A stretch of DNA of 64,000 nt. Origin: Lactiplantibacillus paraplantarum. Lineage in GTDB: Bacteria > Bacillota > Bacilli > Lactobacillales > Lactobacillaceae. Position 1 is the stretch's first letter; each line of letters opens with the position of its first letter. The notes beneath the pieces were generated by a model that saw nothing but the letters and a program-made list of their open reading frames with translations, did no database searches and had not been told where the DNA came from. Below are positions 11,111-19,069 of the stretch, in pieces. The stretch covers positions 1,984,001 to 2,048,000 of the forward strand of contig NZ_CP032744.1 in the NCBI RefSeq assembly GCF_003641145.1. The letters run 5' to 3'. Position numbers and translations under genes: made by a program.

Positions 11111-12544
11111 TTAATTAACCGGCCATTGACTTGTTAAATAGTTGCCAACAACCGTTCTTAGCATTGCTTCAAATAAAATTTCAGTTTGACCACTAATGTT
11201 GAGGGTTGGAAAGAATGGAATAAATAGGTCATGGTCTAATAACGCTATTTGGTAAGTTTGTTGGCGATCAACCGGTTGCCCATGCACAAGTAATTCGTGC
11301 TGATCAGCTTGCCATGCCAGTCCTTGATATTGGATATAACCAAAAACCTGACCACGAAAGCCCATTCCTTTGATGGGGAATTTGTTCAAAAACGGTCGCA
11401 CTAGTTCCATCTCATAGACTAACCGCCAAAGTTCCGTACCACTCAAAGTCACCCGAATAACGTGCATGGCGTGCGGTAACATGGTGTGTAAATCATTTTG
11501 ATTCACCAGACCTGCCGGTAGATCCCGCATAAACAAGCCACCATTGAGCATTCCAAGATCGGTCCCGGCATAGTCTGTAATGGCTGCCAGTCCCAAAGCC
11601 GTTAACTCGCTCGCATGATGCCAATGTGGGCGTAGTTGTGTGGGAACGCTCGCCACAACTTGCTGGGTCAGTAACGCTTCTCCCTGTTGCTCCCAACTCG
11701 CAATCAACGCCCCATCATCCGCTACAGCGGGTAAACTAGCCGTGGCGACAGTGTGGGCCCTGACTGTTTTGACACGGTGCCGCTCGTCAATGGTTAATTC
11801 GATTCGTCCGATATATTCACCGTATTTACCAGCAGCGGCAATTAGGACGCCATTCTTCAGTTCACCATTCACTAATAAGTGGTGCGTATGACTGCCAATG
11901 ATTACATCAATCATCGGGAACTGCTTGGCCAACCAACGATCGACGTTAATCCCCAAATGAGACATGAGGACCAACACATCATATTGACCCGCGTATTGCT
12001 GCAACAATGCAGGCAACCGCGTCTTAACCGCCGCTGGTGTCCACCCGTTCAACGGATAAGTCAACGTGAACGGCGCTGTAAAAGCCAGTAACAGAATTCG
12101 CGTGCCCTGTACCGTCGTTATGATTTTGCCAGGCAATGCCCATCTTGGCGGCTGGTGTGTCGTCATATCCGTCAAATTATCGAGAATCACATCAAAGTTA
12201 GCCCGCTGATATAGCTGATCCAAAGCCGCGTGTGTTAACCCAAGGCCCTCGTTATTACCAATCGTGACCGCATCATAGCCAATTGCGTTTAACAACGCCA
12301 CATTGGCCTGTCCTTGAGTAGCTTCCGATAGCGGATGGGCGCGATCGACCGCATCACCTAAATCAACCGTAACCACATGACTCCCGGCTCGTCGGCGCTG
12401 TGCACGCTCAGCCAGCAAATATCGCTGGATACGTGGCCAATTTTCAAAATGCGAATGTAAATCATTGGTATGCAAAATCGTGACTTGCTCATCCACGGTC
12501 AATCGCCCCTCAATCGTTGTCTTTGTTAATCCTAAAGCATTCAC
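11111..12544 (-). CDS. 5'-nucleotidase/2',3'-cyclic phosphodiesterase family protein (YunD-like)
   Basis: A metallophosphatase of up to 477 residues. The N-terminal calcineurin-like domain has HTNDLHSHFENW (metal ligands), VDLGDAVDR, GNNEG in place of the usual GNHE/D, SHLGINVD and IIGSHTHH; the C-terminal half is the nucleotidase substrate-binding domain (NGGLFMRDLPAG, HAMHVIRVTLSG). No signal peptide, so it is cytoplasmic, unlike secreted UshA. The ATG at 12544 lacks a well-spaced ribosome site; GTG at 12494-12496 behind GAGGGG is a better start and begins just before the first strand (VDEQVTILHTND). It lies 18 bp upstream of yutD. Confidence 0.88.
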   Translation of the reverse strand: MNALGLTKTTIEGRLTVDEQVTILHTNDLHSHFENWPRIQRYLLAERAQRRRAGSHVVTVDLGDAVDRAHPLSEATQGQANVALLNAIGYDAVTIGNNEGLGLTHAALDQLYQRANFDVILDNLTDMTTHQPPRWALPGKIITTVQGTRILLLAFTAPFTLTYPLNGWTPAAVKTRLPALLQQYAGQYDVLVLMSHLGINVDRWLAKQFPMIDVIIGSHTHHLLVNGELKNGVLIAAAGKYGEYIGRIELTIDERHRVKTVRAHTVATASLPAVADDGALIASWEQQGEALLTQQVVASVPTQLRPHWHHASELTALGLAAITDYAGTDLGMLNGGLFMRDLPAGLVNQNDLHTMLPHAMHVIRVTLSGTELWRLVYEMELVRPFLNKFPIKGMGFRGQVFGYIQYQGLAWQADQHELLVHGQPVDRQQTYQIALLDHDLFIPFFPTLNISGQTEILFEAMLRTVVGNYLTSQWPVN

Positions 12545-12565
12545 TAAACTCGGTCAAGCACTCCC

Positions 12566-13174
12566 TTACTGCCGCTTAGCGAAATCAACGGCTTTCCCCT
12601 TAACCATTTGCTCAATTTCGGCCAATGAAAACGGCGCCCCAAACGGCACTTGATGGTCCAAATAATCGACCTCTGGTGTATCAACACCCACATTAATATT
12701 TTCCTTAACGTTGACTGCATAGTGGTGGATATGCCCGTGCAAATTAATAATTTGTTTGACAATCCCCATCATCATTGGATAGTGCGTCATGTAATACTGA
12801 CGGTGATCATACTTAATTAGCACCCCAACGTCATGAAATTCAAACTTTGGTTGCCCATTTAACTGCGGATCATGCGCGGCCAGATACTTAAAGAAAGCCC
12901 GAGAATCATGGTTTCCCTTAATAAAAACAATTTTGCCATTTAATTGAGCTAATAGTGCGCAAACCCGCTCGTAAGATAGTTTCGCCGGTCGCGTAAAATA
13001 TAATGCCACGTCACCAAGATGATAAACCGTATCCTGGTCGGTGACTCGCGCATTCCAATGTTCAACGATAACTTGATTCATCGTCTCAACATCAGGAAAT
13101 GGTCGGGGCGCAAAATCATTATCACCGAGTAAATCAGCATGATAAAAATGTGTATCAGACGTAAAGTATTGCAT
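12566..13174 (-). CDS. Calcineurin-like metallophosphoesterase
   Basis: A 202-residue cytosolic phosphoesterase. Metal-binding motifs in order: SDTHFYHAD (residues 5-13), YHLGDVAL (about 50-57), KGNHDS (about 87-92), THYPMM and NLHGHIHHY (about 136-155). These define a dinuclear phosphoesterase; the substrate is unknown. Its stop lies 21 bp before the YunD-like gene, so the two phosphatase genes, yutD, yutF and lit probably form one transcript. The promoter is not clear in the 288 bp upstream. Confidence 0.9.
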   Translation of the reverse strand: MQYFTSDTHFYHADLLGDNDFAPRPFPDVETMNQVIVEHWNARVTDQDTVYHLGDVALYFTRPAKLSYERVCALLAQLNGKIVFIKGNHDSRAFFKYLAAHDPQLNGQPKFEFHDVGVLIKYDHRQYYMTHYPMMMGIVKQIINLHGHIHHYAVNVKENINVGVDTPEVDYLDHQVPFGAPFSLAEIEQMVKGKAVDFAKRQ

Positions 13175-13375
13175 CGTTCAAACCTCTTATTCGTATATTT
13201 AAACTGGTCAAAGGCCGCTTTTAAAACTAGTCAATTATCATTGTACCGCGCCCCGTTCTAAAAGGCACTAGAACAGTTTTAAGCGGATCACAATTTATTG
13301 CTTAGACCACCAACCCACCGACTAAAGCAACTGTTTTCTAATGCGCTTGCCGCCAATAATATCTTAATCCATAAA

Positions 13376-13415
13376 AAATGTGTCTAACTGCGACCAATAA
13401 CAGTTAGACACATTT
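13376..13415 (-). terminator. Terminator of the amino acid permease gene
   Basis: Reverse strand 15-bp stem AAATGTGTCTAACTG with its complement, 10-nt loop, then TTTTTTAT. Confidence 0.9.
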
Positions 13416-13462
13416 CTAAATATTCAACAATCATACCGCCAGTGACCATGCGTGTTCAATGA

Positions 13463-14848
13463 CTAACCACGACTCCGTTGACGGATCCGATCACTTACAA
13501 TTTTGACCACATATAGACCAACTACCCAAGCTGCTGATACGATCAATGCAATCAACGTTTCAAATTTCAAGCACAGTACCACGGCAATGAAGCCTAAGAA
13601 TACAAGAATGAAGTAATCAGATAGTGGAAAGAGTGGCATCCGGAATTTCACTTTGACCTGACTCCCCGCTTGACGCCGATACTTAATATGAGCCACCACG
13701 ATGGCGCCCCAAATAAAGATAAAACACGTCGTCGAGACACTCGCAATTAACGAAAAGACTTTACCAGGCATCAACAAATTTAAAATCACCGAAAGCCCAA
13801 TAACTAGTGTTGAAAACCACAGTGCATTTCGGGGCACCTGTCGTGTTGAGAGTGTCCCCATACGTTTGGCAAACTTACTCTGACCATCATAAGTCAGTGA
13901 AAATAACATCCGGCCGGTGCTAAACAGCGCACTATTACAACTAGAAGCAGCCGCTGTTAGGACCACAAAGTTAATAATGGCAGCTGCTGAGCGAATTCCT
14001 AAATTCGTAAACACTTGTACGAACGGACTGTGAGCTGCGGAAAAATACTGCCACGGATACATGCACATTAAGAAAAATAACGAACCGACATAAAATAAAA
14101 TAATCCGGACAGGAATGTCATTAATAGCTTTGGGAATGACCGTTTTCGGATCAGCCGTTTCTGATGCCGTCATACCGACCATCTCAATCCCAATAAAGCT
14201 GAATAGGACCATTTGAAATGATAGCACTAACCCTTTGATCCCATGGGGCATAAAGCCACCATAATTAACTAAATTCGTTAAACTAGCGTGGCCAACAGGC
14301 GTCTTAACACTAAAAATCACCATTCCGACACCAACCGCAATTAACGCGATAATGGCCGCAATTTTAATAATTGCAAACCAAAACTCAGTTTCCCCAAAGG
14401 CTGAAACGTTAATTGAATTTAAGCCCAGCAGTAAGATCAAGATAACTAATCCTGGAAGCCACTGTGGTAACTTAGGCCACCAAAACTGCATGTATTCACC
14501 AGCAGCTGTAATTTCAGCCATTGCAATCGTGATCCAGCAGACCCAATACGTCCAACCAGCCACGAACCCCGTCTTATCACCCAAATATTGCTTAATAAAA
14601 TCAATATAAGAATGCGTATGAAGATCAGATAACAGTAGTTCACCTAACGCTCGCATTAATAAAAAACAAACTAAGCCCGTCACTAAATACGCGATCAATA
14701 TCGCCGGACCAGCCAAGTGGATGGATTGACCGGCACCTAAGAACAGCCCAGTACCAATCGTGCCGCCGATGGCAATTAATTGAACATGGCGACTTTTTAA
14801 GCCCCGCGAAAGTTGTTCCGTCTCGGGCTGTGAATTTTCTTTCATCAT
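13463..14848 (-). CDS. Amino acid permease, APC superfamily (AAT family)
   Basis: A 461-residue transporter with 12 predicted membrane spans. The N-terminal GGTIGTGLFLGAG in the first span and SFQMVLFSFIGIEMVGMTASE in span 6 are hallmarks of the amino acid transporter family of proton symporters (CycA, LysP, ProY, HutT relatives). Substrate cannot be told from sequence alone; the LSRGLKSRHVQLIAIGG opening and overall length fit CycA-like D-Ser/D-Ala/Gly or histidine permeases. ATG follows AAGGGGAG. Monocistronic, with its own promoter at 14873-14901 and terminator at 13376-13415. Confidence 0.92.
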   Translation of the reverse strand: MMKENSQPETEQLSRGLKSRHVQLIAIGGTIGTGLFLGAGQSIHLAGPAILIAYLVTGLVCFLLMRALGELLLSDLHTHSYIDFIKQYLGDKTGFVAGWTYWVCWITIAMAEITAAGEYMQFWWPKLPQWLPGLVILILLLGLNSINVSAFGETEFWFAIIKIAAIIALIAVGVGMVIFSVKTPVGHASLTNLVNYGGFMPHGIKGLVLSFQMVLFSFIGIEMVGMTASETADPKTVIPKAINDIPVRIILFYVGSLFFLMCMYPWQYFSAAHSPFVQVFTNLGIRSAAAIINFVVLTAAASSCNSALFSTGRMLFSLTYDGQSKFAKRMGTLSTRQVPRNALWFSTLVIGLSVILNLLMPGKVFSLIASVSTTCFIFIWGAIVVAHIKYRRQAGSQVKVKFRMPLFPLSDYFILVFLGFIAVVLCLKFETLIALIVSAAWVVGLYVVKIVSDRIRQRSRG

Positions 14849-14872
14849 TATCTTTGCACTCCCCTTGAAGTT

Positions 14873-14901
14873 ATTATAGCGGGCAAATTCCCGGCATTCA
14901 A
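14873..14901 (-). promoter_or_regulatory. Promoter of the amino acid permease gene
   Basis: Reverse strand TTGAAT (14896-14901), 17-bp spacer, TATAAT (14873-14878), 25 bp upstream of the start codon. The remainder of the gap to 15100 shows no gene; a weak cre-like element lies at 14973-14986. Confidence 0.82.
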
Positions 14902-15100
14902 AAGGGGGCGCTTCCGAAAATTAATAAATCGGTCTATACCTATATCCGAGTATCTTCGTCGTTCAGCACAAACGTAAGCGTTTGCCGGCCCACTTTCATG
15001 CCATTCAACTTTGTTAGTTGAGCAATCAAGCTGTCACCGATACTACATGAATAAAGTGAAGGCAACGCATATTAGCATGAGCAACTTTCACCTTAACAAG

Positions 15101-15138
15101 CAAAAGCGCACCCGGATTTTCAGCCGGGTGCGCTTTTG
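15101..15138 (-). terminator. Terminator of ackA
   Basis: Perfect 15-bp stem CAAAAGCGCACCCGG with its complement and an 8-nt loop, 32 bp after the ackA stop. The reverse strand has a T run inside the descending arm. Confidence 0.88.
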
Positions 15139-15169
15139 AAAGAACTGATCAATTACTTTAAACTAATAT

Positions 15170-16360
15170 CTACTCGTGAATCACCCGTTCAACATCCCTA
15201 GCAATCATGAGTTCTTCATCAGTCGGAATTAATAGCGTTCGGATAGTCGCAGCCGAAGTGCTTAGATCCCGTTCGACACCGCTGACCTGATTCTTAGCCG
15301 GATCGATGGCAATTCCAAAATAACCTAAACGATCAGCGATCCGCTGCCGCATCTTCGCATCTCGCTCGCCAATGCCGGCCGTCATCACTAGTGCATCCGC
15401 ACCTTGCAACTCAGCCAAATAGGCTCCGACATACTTGACGATCCGATTAACAAAAATATCGATAGCTAACTGGGCCATCGGATCAACATCACAGCGCGCT
15501 TCAAGTTCCTGCATATCGGCAGAGCCAGCTAGCCCCAGTAATCCTGATTGCGTATTCAAAATTGTGAGCATTTCGTCGGGATTATTAATATTGAGCTTCT
15601 TCATGAGGTAAACGATAAGTGATGGATCGACATCACCAGATCGAGTCGCCATCGTAATACCAGCTAACGGTGTGAATCCCATAGACGTATCCAGTGACTG
15701 TCCATGATCAATCGCCGTAATCGAACTCCCCGCACCCAGATGTAATGTAATCAGCTTCAATGCAGTCAGTGGTCGGTCCAACAACTCGGCCGCCCGCATC
15801 GCGACATAACGATGACTGGTTCCATGAGCACCAAACTTACGGGCGCCATACTGTTGATAGTAATCATAGGGTAATGAATACAAGTAATTAACAGCTGGCA
15901 TGGTCGTATGAAACGACGTATCAAACACGGCAACGGCTGGCACATACGGTAACACCCGTTTAAAAGCTCGAATACCAACCACATTAGCTGGATTATGCAA
16001 CGGGGCATATTCCGCAAGTGCCGTTATCTGTTCAAGCACTGGTTCAGTAATCAAAACTGATTCATGAAATAATTCACCACCAGCAACGACCCGATGCCCC
16101 ACCCCAGTAATCTCATCATATGAGTCAATGATTCGCAATTTAATTAACTCATCCAAAATGATGTTAACAGCCGTTAAGTGATCCGCGACCACTTCCGTCT
16201 CCTGATATTGATGATCGACACCGTAACGAATATTGACTGGTGATGTCTTAAAACCAATCCGTTCAACCGCTCCTTGGGCGATTACTCGCTCCTGCGGCAT
16301 TTCAAACAATTTAAATTTTAACGTCGAACTACCGGCGTTAATGGCGATGGTCTTCCCCAA
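15170..16360 (-). CDS. ackA: Acetate kinase
   Basis: A 396-residue ASKHA-fold kinase that converts acetyl phosphate and ADP to acetate and ATP, the last step of phosphoketolase and mixed-acid acetate formation. Visible motifs: IAINAGSSTLKFKLF (residues 5-19), HNPAN, VFDTSFHTTMP (catalytic Asp near residue 145), RKFGAHGTSHRYV, LITLHLGAGSS and TAGIGERDAKMR. Full length for the family. It lies 11 bp after ytxK, a pairing conserved in Bacilli, and is followed by a strong terminator. Confidence 0.97.
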   Translation of the reverse strand: MGKTIAINAGSSTLKFKLFEMPQERVIAQGAVERIGFKTSPVNIRYGVDHQYQETEVVADHLTAVNIILDELIKLRIIDSYDEITGVGHRVVAGGELFHESVLITEPVLEQITALAEYAPLHNPANVVGIRAFKRVLPYVPAVAVFDTSFHTTMPAVNYLYSLPYDYYQQYGARKFGAHGTSHRYVAMRAAELLDRPLTALKLITLHLGAGSSITAIDHGQSLDTSMGFTPLAGITMATRSGDVDPSLIVYLMKKLNINNPDEMLTILNTQSGLLGLAGSADMQELEARCDVDPMAQLAIDIFVNRIVKYVGAYLAELQGADALVMTAGIGERDAKMRQRIADRLGYFGIAIDPAKNQVSGVERDLSTSAATIRTLLIPTDEELMIARDVERVIHE

Positions 16361-16371
16361 ACGACACGCTC

Positions 16372-17385
16372 CTAGCGAATAATATTCTGGTCAACCCACG
16401 CATCAATTTGAGCAGCAAACGTCTGAAAAGCTCGTTGATCCTCAAATGATGGCAAGTCGCCTAGTAATACTTTACCCGCTTGTTGGGCCTGTTGTCCATG
16501 TTTCTGTAAAATAACGATTGATTTTCGTGACTTTTCATCAAGAAATAGGTTCGTCGGTAGATTCAATAGGCCCTGCAGATAAGCTGCCGTACTCATCCAT
16601 TTTAATAGTCCTTGCGATTCTTGTGATTGAAAAATCGTCGTTGGAACTAAGAAAACACCCCAGCCCCCCGGCAACAAATGCGCCATCGCTTGTTCCATCA
16701 TTAGATGGTGAACGTAAGAATGCCCATTAGTCGCCTTAGTTTGAAAACCTTGGACACGTTCATCAAGTGGGTAATATCCCACCGGCAAATCACCAATTGC
16801 AATCGTTGTTTTCGGCATGACAAGTGGATCGATGGCGTCTTGATGAAAGAGGTCGACTGCTGAACGCTGTAAGTCCATACTCATTGCAGCAATCGCCAAC
16901 TGGTTATCATCATTATCGACCCCATAACCCTGAATTGGATGTGGTCGATCAGTCTGCAATTGATTCATGACCGTGGTTAGTAAGTTGCCGGTCCCGACCG
17001 CAACATCCAAGATTGACAAATCAGTCGTCGGTCCCACTAACTTAGCAATTAAATAAGCCGTTAACAGACCTATCGAATCTGGTGTCATTTGATGGTTAGG
17101 ATCAACACGATCATTATGAATCGCTTTTAATAGTGCCAGTTGAAGTGCCCGCCGAATCGTTTCAGCATCTAATTGCTTTAAATCAATGGTTTGATAGCGT
17201 TTTTCTAGCGCTGCTGCCTGCTTCTGATCCGGTTTACCATCCTCAACATGCACAGACTGACTTAGTAAATTATCACCAGTCTCGATTAAGGCATCCACAT
17301 AAGAAACGGATAGTTGTTGCATTAAAACTTGAACTGATTGATCTAAGACCTGAAAAAGCGCCTCAGTTTCTGCTTGTGCCAGAAT
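16372..17385 (-). CDS. ytxK: Class I SAM-dependent methyltransferase, YtxK family
   Basis: About 337 residues. The middle contains the SAM-binding motif LDVAVGTGNLLT and GYGVDNDDNQL, and a degenerate N6-adenine type motif GDLPVGYYP in place of NPPY, so it may be a methyltransferase relative without DNA specificity. The start is unclear. The open frame extends to TTG at 17448, but the only strong ribosome site, GGGAGGG at 17391-17397, points to ATT at 17383-17385, giving IleLeuAlaGlnAlaGluThrGlu, which is where homologues begin. GTG at 17389-17391 abuts the ribosome site and is unlikely. It lies between comGG and ackA, as in other lactobacilli. Confidence 0.83.
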   Translation of the reverse strand: MLAQAETEALFQVLDQSVQVLMQQLSVSYVDALIETGDNLLSQSVHVEDGKPDQKQAAALEKRYQTIDLKQLDAETIRRALQLALLKAIHNDRVDPNHQMTPDSIGLLTAYLIAKLVGPTTDLSILDVAVGTGNLLTTVMNQLQTDRPHPIQGYGVDNDDNQLAIAAMSMDLQRSAVDLFHQDAIDPLVMPKTTIAIGDLPVGYYPLDERVQGFQTKATNGHSYVHHLMMEQAMAHLLPGGWGVFLVPTTIFQSQESQGLLKWMSTAAYLQGLLNLPTNLFLDEKSRKSIVILQKHGQQAQQAGKVLLGDLPSFEDQRAFQTFAAQIDAWVDQNIIR

Positions 17386-17469
17386 ACTCACCCTCCCGCA
17401 AAATCTGTAATCCTTAACCATATTACTGATTTTACGAGCCAAGTTCAAGTCACGAGGTTCACTCAGCCA

Positions 17470-17634
17470 TCAAGGTACCAACTTATCTTGATAGGGATGT
17501 TCGTATGATTGTAAGATCAACCGATACAACGTCTGCCGGGATCGAAAATTAACATACCGTTGTGTTTCAAATGCCCCACCAATCAGTAATAGGCTAATCA
17601 CCGATAAGAGGATGGTGCCGTGACGCTTCTTCAT
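17470..17634 (-). CDS. comGG: Short competence pseudopilus protein, ComGG position
   Basis: A 54-residue frame, MKKRHGTILLSVISLLLIGG at the start, then a charged soluble part ending in DKLVP. ATG at 17632-17634 lies 10 nt after GGAGG. It overlaps the end of comGF by 41 bp. One N-terminal membrane segment after a basic start fits a minor pseudopilin, but the Glu5 seen in the other pseudopilins is absent, as is common for ComGG. It is much shorter than Bacillus ComGG (about 120 residues). Assigned mainly by position; it could be a degenerate gene. Confidence 0.65.
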   Translation of the reverse strand: MKKRHGTILLSVISLLLIGGAFETQRYVNFRSRQTLYRLILQSYEHPYQDKLVP

Positions 17635-18082
17635 CTACTGATGTCCTCCGATCGGGTAAGAGTAGTCGGGATTGAAAGTGAATACCTTTGTCAGTTGTCA
17701 TCGTCATAGTTAAATCATCATCAATATGAAATTGTTGGACGCCTTTCATCAACACGATTTCACCCCCACCATAGTGATGTAATCCAATTCGATGCAAAAT
17801 ATGATAATACGTCAACAAGTAGTGTTTGCCCGTAACAGTATTCGTCAAATGAACCGCTTTTCCGGGTTCCAAACCACCTCCGTCGGAAATCTGATCGATA
17901 ACAAAGTGGTGCGCCGGATTTTCAAGTTCGTGGAGCATCAAATACCAATCAACTGTCGGTAAATCAACCTGTGAGCGTCGCCCTAAATTACGTTGCCCTT
18001 GAAAGAGAGTTGTCATGACAACGGCCGCAATGGTCAAGGCTAGCACGGCTTCAATTAAAGTAAAACCGCGTCGCTTAATCAT
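17594..18082 (-). CDS. comGF: Competence minor pseudopilin ComGF
   Basis: A 162-residue prepilin-like protein. The leader MIKRRG is followed by FTLIEAVLALTIAAVVM, the type IV pilin signal with Glu5, cut by ComC between Gly and Phe. The C-terminal part (YLMLHELENP, VLMKGVQQFHI) matches the ComGF domain. It would sit at the tip of the DNA-uptake pseudopilus with ComGD, ComGE and ComGG. Start overlaps the end of comGE by 8 bp. The Arg/Asp-rich C-terminal tail is probably disordered. Confidence 0.88.
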   Translation of the reverse strand: MIKRRGFTLIEAVLALTIAAVVMTTLFQGQRNLGRRSQVDLPTVDWYLMLHELENPAHHFVIDQISDGGGLEPGKAVHLTNTVTGKHYLLTYYHILHRIGLHHYGGGEIVLMKGVQQFHIDDDLTMTMTTDKGIHFQSRLLLPDRRTSVDEEASRHHPLIGD

Positions 18083-18287
18083 TAGCCAACTCCGGTATTA
18101 CCGGTAACAGCAACTGTTGTTGGCGTGCTTCGTACTGCTCCCTAGCCGTCTGGATTGCTTGCAACGTCTGTCGCTCGCGAGACTGCATCATTAATTCCAA
18201 GCCTTCAAAACTAATCAACCCACCCATCAATAAACCAAGGGCAACAATTGTCTCAATCATCATAAAACCCATTCGCGTCTTTAACAT
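18075..18287 (-). CDS. comGE: Competence minor pseudopilin ComGE
   Basis: A 70-residue protein with leader MLKTRMG, then FMMIETIVALGLLMGG, the prepilin cleavage site and membrane helix with Glu5, and a polar helix rich in Gln, Glu and Arg. It is short, as ComGE usually is. It overlaps comGD by 35 bp and comGF by 8 bp, so translation of the three is likely coupled. Confidence 0.85.
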   Translation of the reverse strand: MLKTRMGFMMIETIVALGLLMGGLISFEGLELMMQSRERQTLQAIQTAREQYEARQQQLLLPVIPELAND

Positions 18288-18726
18288 GCGTGACTTTGTA
18301 CGCCCCCCACCCCATCAAAGCATTGAGTTTAATCTGCCGTTTAGGTTGCAGCTGTGATTTAAAAATCACCACGGCCAATTCTGGATGCCCATTTCTCTGA
18401 ATTTGAATATCTCGGCCACGTTCCGTTTTCAGCGTTACAGGTAACGGCAAATGCCACTGTTGAGCCGGTACCGGCCGCCCCCGTTTACCGGCCCAAGTCA
18501 CGACTTCCGTCCCCCGAAAGCTAACGACTTGTGGTTGCCCCGTCACACTAGCCGTTAACGTTTGTTGCTGCCACATCGTTTGTAATTCCCGCCAAAAGGC
18601 CTGTTCAGCATTCTGCTGCCGTTGGCGGGTTGGAAAGCGGTGCACAGCGATGACCGCTAGACTAGCTACAATGGCTAATACCGTTACAATTTCAATTAGC
18701 GTGAAAGCGGGCCGTTTAACCACCAA
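18253..18726 (-). CDS. comGD: Competence minor pseudopilin ComGD
   Basis: A 157-residue pseudopilin: leader MVVKRPA, then FTLIEIVTVLAIVASLAVI (processing between Ala and Phe, Glu5), then a beta-rich GspH-like domain. It overlaps the end of comGC by 11 bp. Minor subunit of the transformation pilus. The CDS start is ATG at 18726, in front of two Val codons, inside the comGC terminus. Confidence 0.9.
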   Translation of the reverse strand: MVVKRPAFTLIEIVTVLAIVASLAVIAVHRFPTRQRQQNAEQAFWRELQTMWQQQTLTASVTGQPQVVSFRGTEVVTWAGKRGRPVPAQQWHLPLPVTLKTERGRDIQIQRNGHPELAVVIFKSQLQPKRQIKLNALMGWGAYKVTHVKDANGFYDD

Positions 18727-19069
18727 TTAACTTTGATTTGGGGCGTACCGGGCTAATTCCCTGAGTCGTGGCCTGTTTATGTTGGCCCGCATTGATATAG
18801 CCCTTATCCAACAGTTTGTCCAACATCTCAGGACCACCCGTGACCGCTTCACCCGTATCATTGGCATACATTTCCGCTTGATTTTGAACGACCTCGGTAA
18901 GGGCCTCTTTTTGCCGAGTAGTTGCCCGGTTACGTTGATCATTTAAATTCGGCACCACAATCAACATTAAAAGACTGATAATGGCCAGTACGATCACCAT
19001 TTCAATCAGTGTAAAACCACGCCGTGACACCGTCGTTCTTTTCAATAATCGTTGCATTAATAATGTCAT
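18716..19069 (-). CDS. comGC: Major competence pseudopilin ComGC
   Basis: A 117-residue major pilin of the DNA-uptake filament. The leader ends RRG, followed by FTLIEMVIVLAIISLLMLI. I chose the ATG at 19067-19069, which overlaps the comGB stop as ATGA and has GGGGGA 9 nt upstream; a longer open frame reaching 19171 is an artefact running back through comGB. The C-terminal part (EALTEVVQNQAEMYAND, MLDKLLDKGYI) matches the ComGC family. ComC peptidase is not in this window. Confidence 0.93.
   Translation of the reverse strand: MTLLMQRLLKRTTVSRRGFTLIEMVIVLAIISLLMLIVVPNLNDQRNRATTRQKEALTEVVQNQAEMYANDTGEAVTGGPEMLDKLLDKGYINAGQHKQATTQGISPVRPKSKLIGG

Noticed and set aside
13218..13287. Imperfect inverted repeat CCGCTT..AAAACT / AGTTTTAAGCGG upstream of the metallophosphoesterase
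   Set aside because: Arms are interrupted and no promoter is clear around them; probably chance in AT-rich spacer.
14973..14986. cre-like CGTAAGCGTTTGCC upstream of the amino acid permease
   Set aside because: Three mismatches to the cre consensus and about 70 bp upstream of the -35 box; too weak to list as a site.
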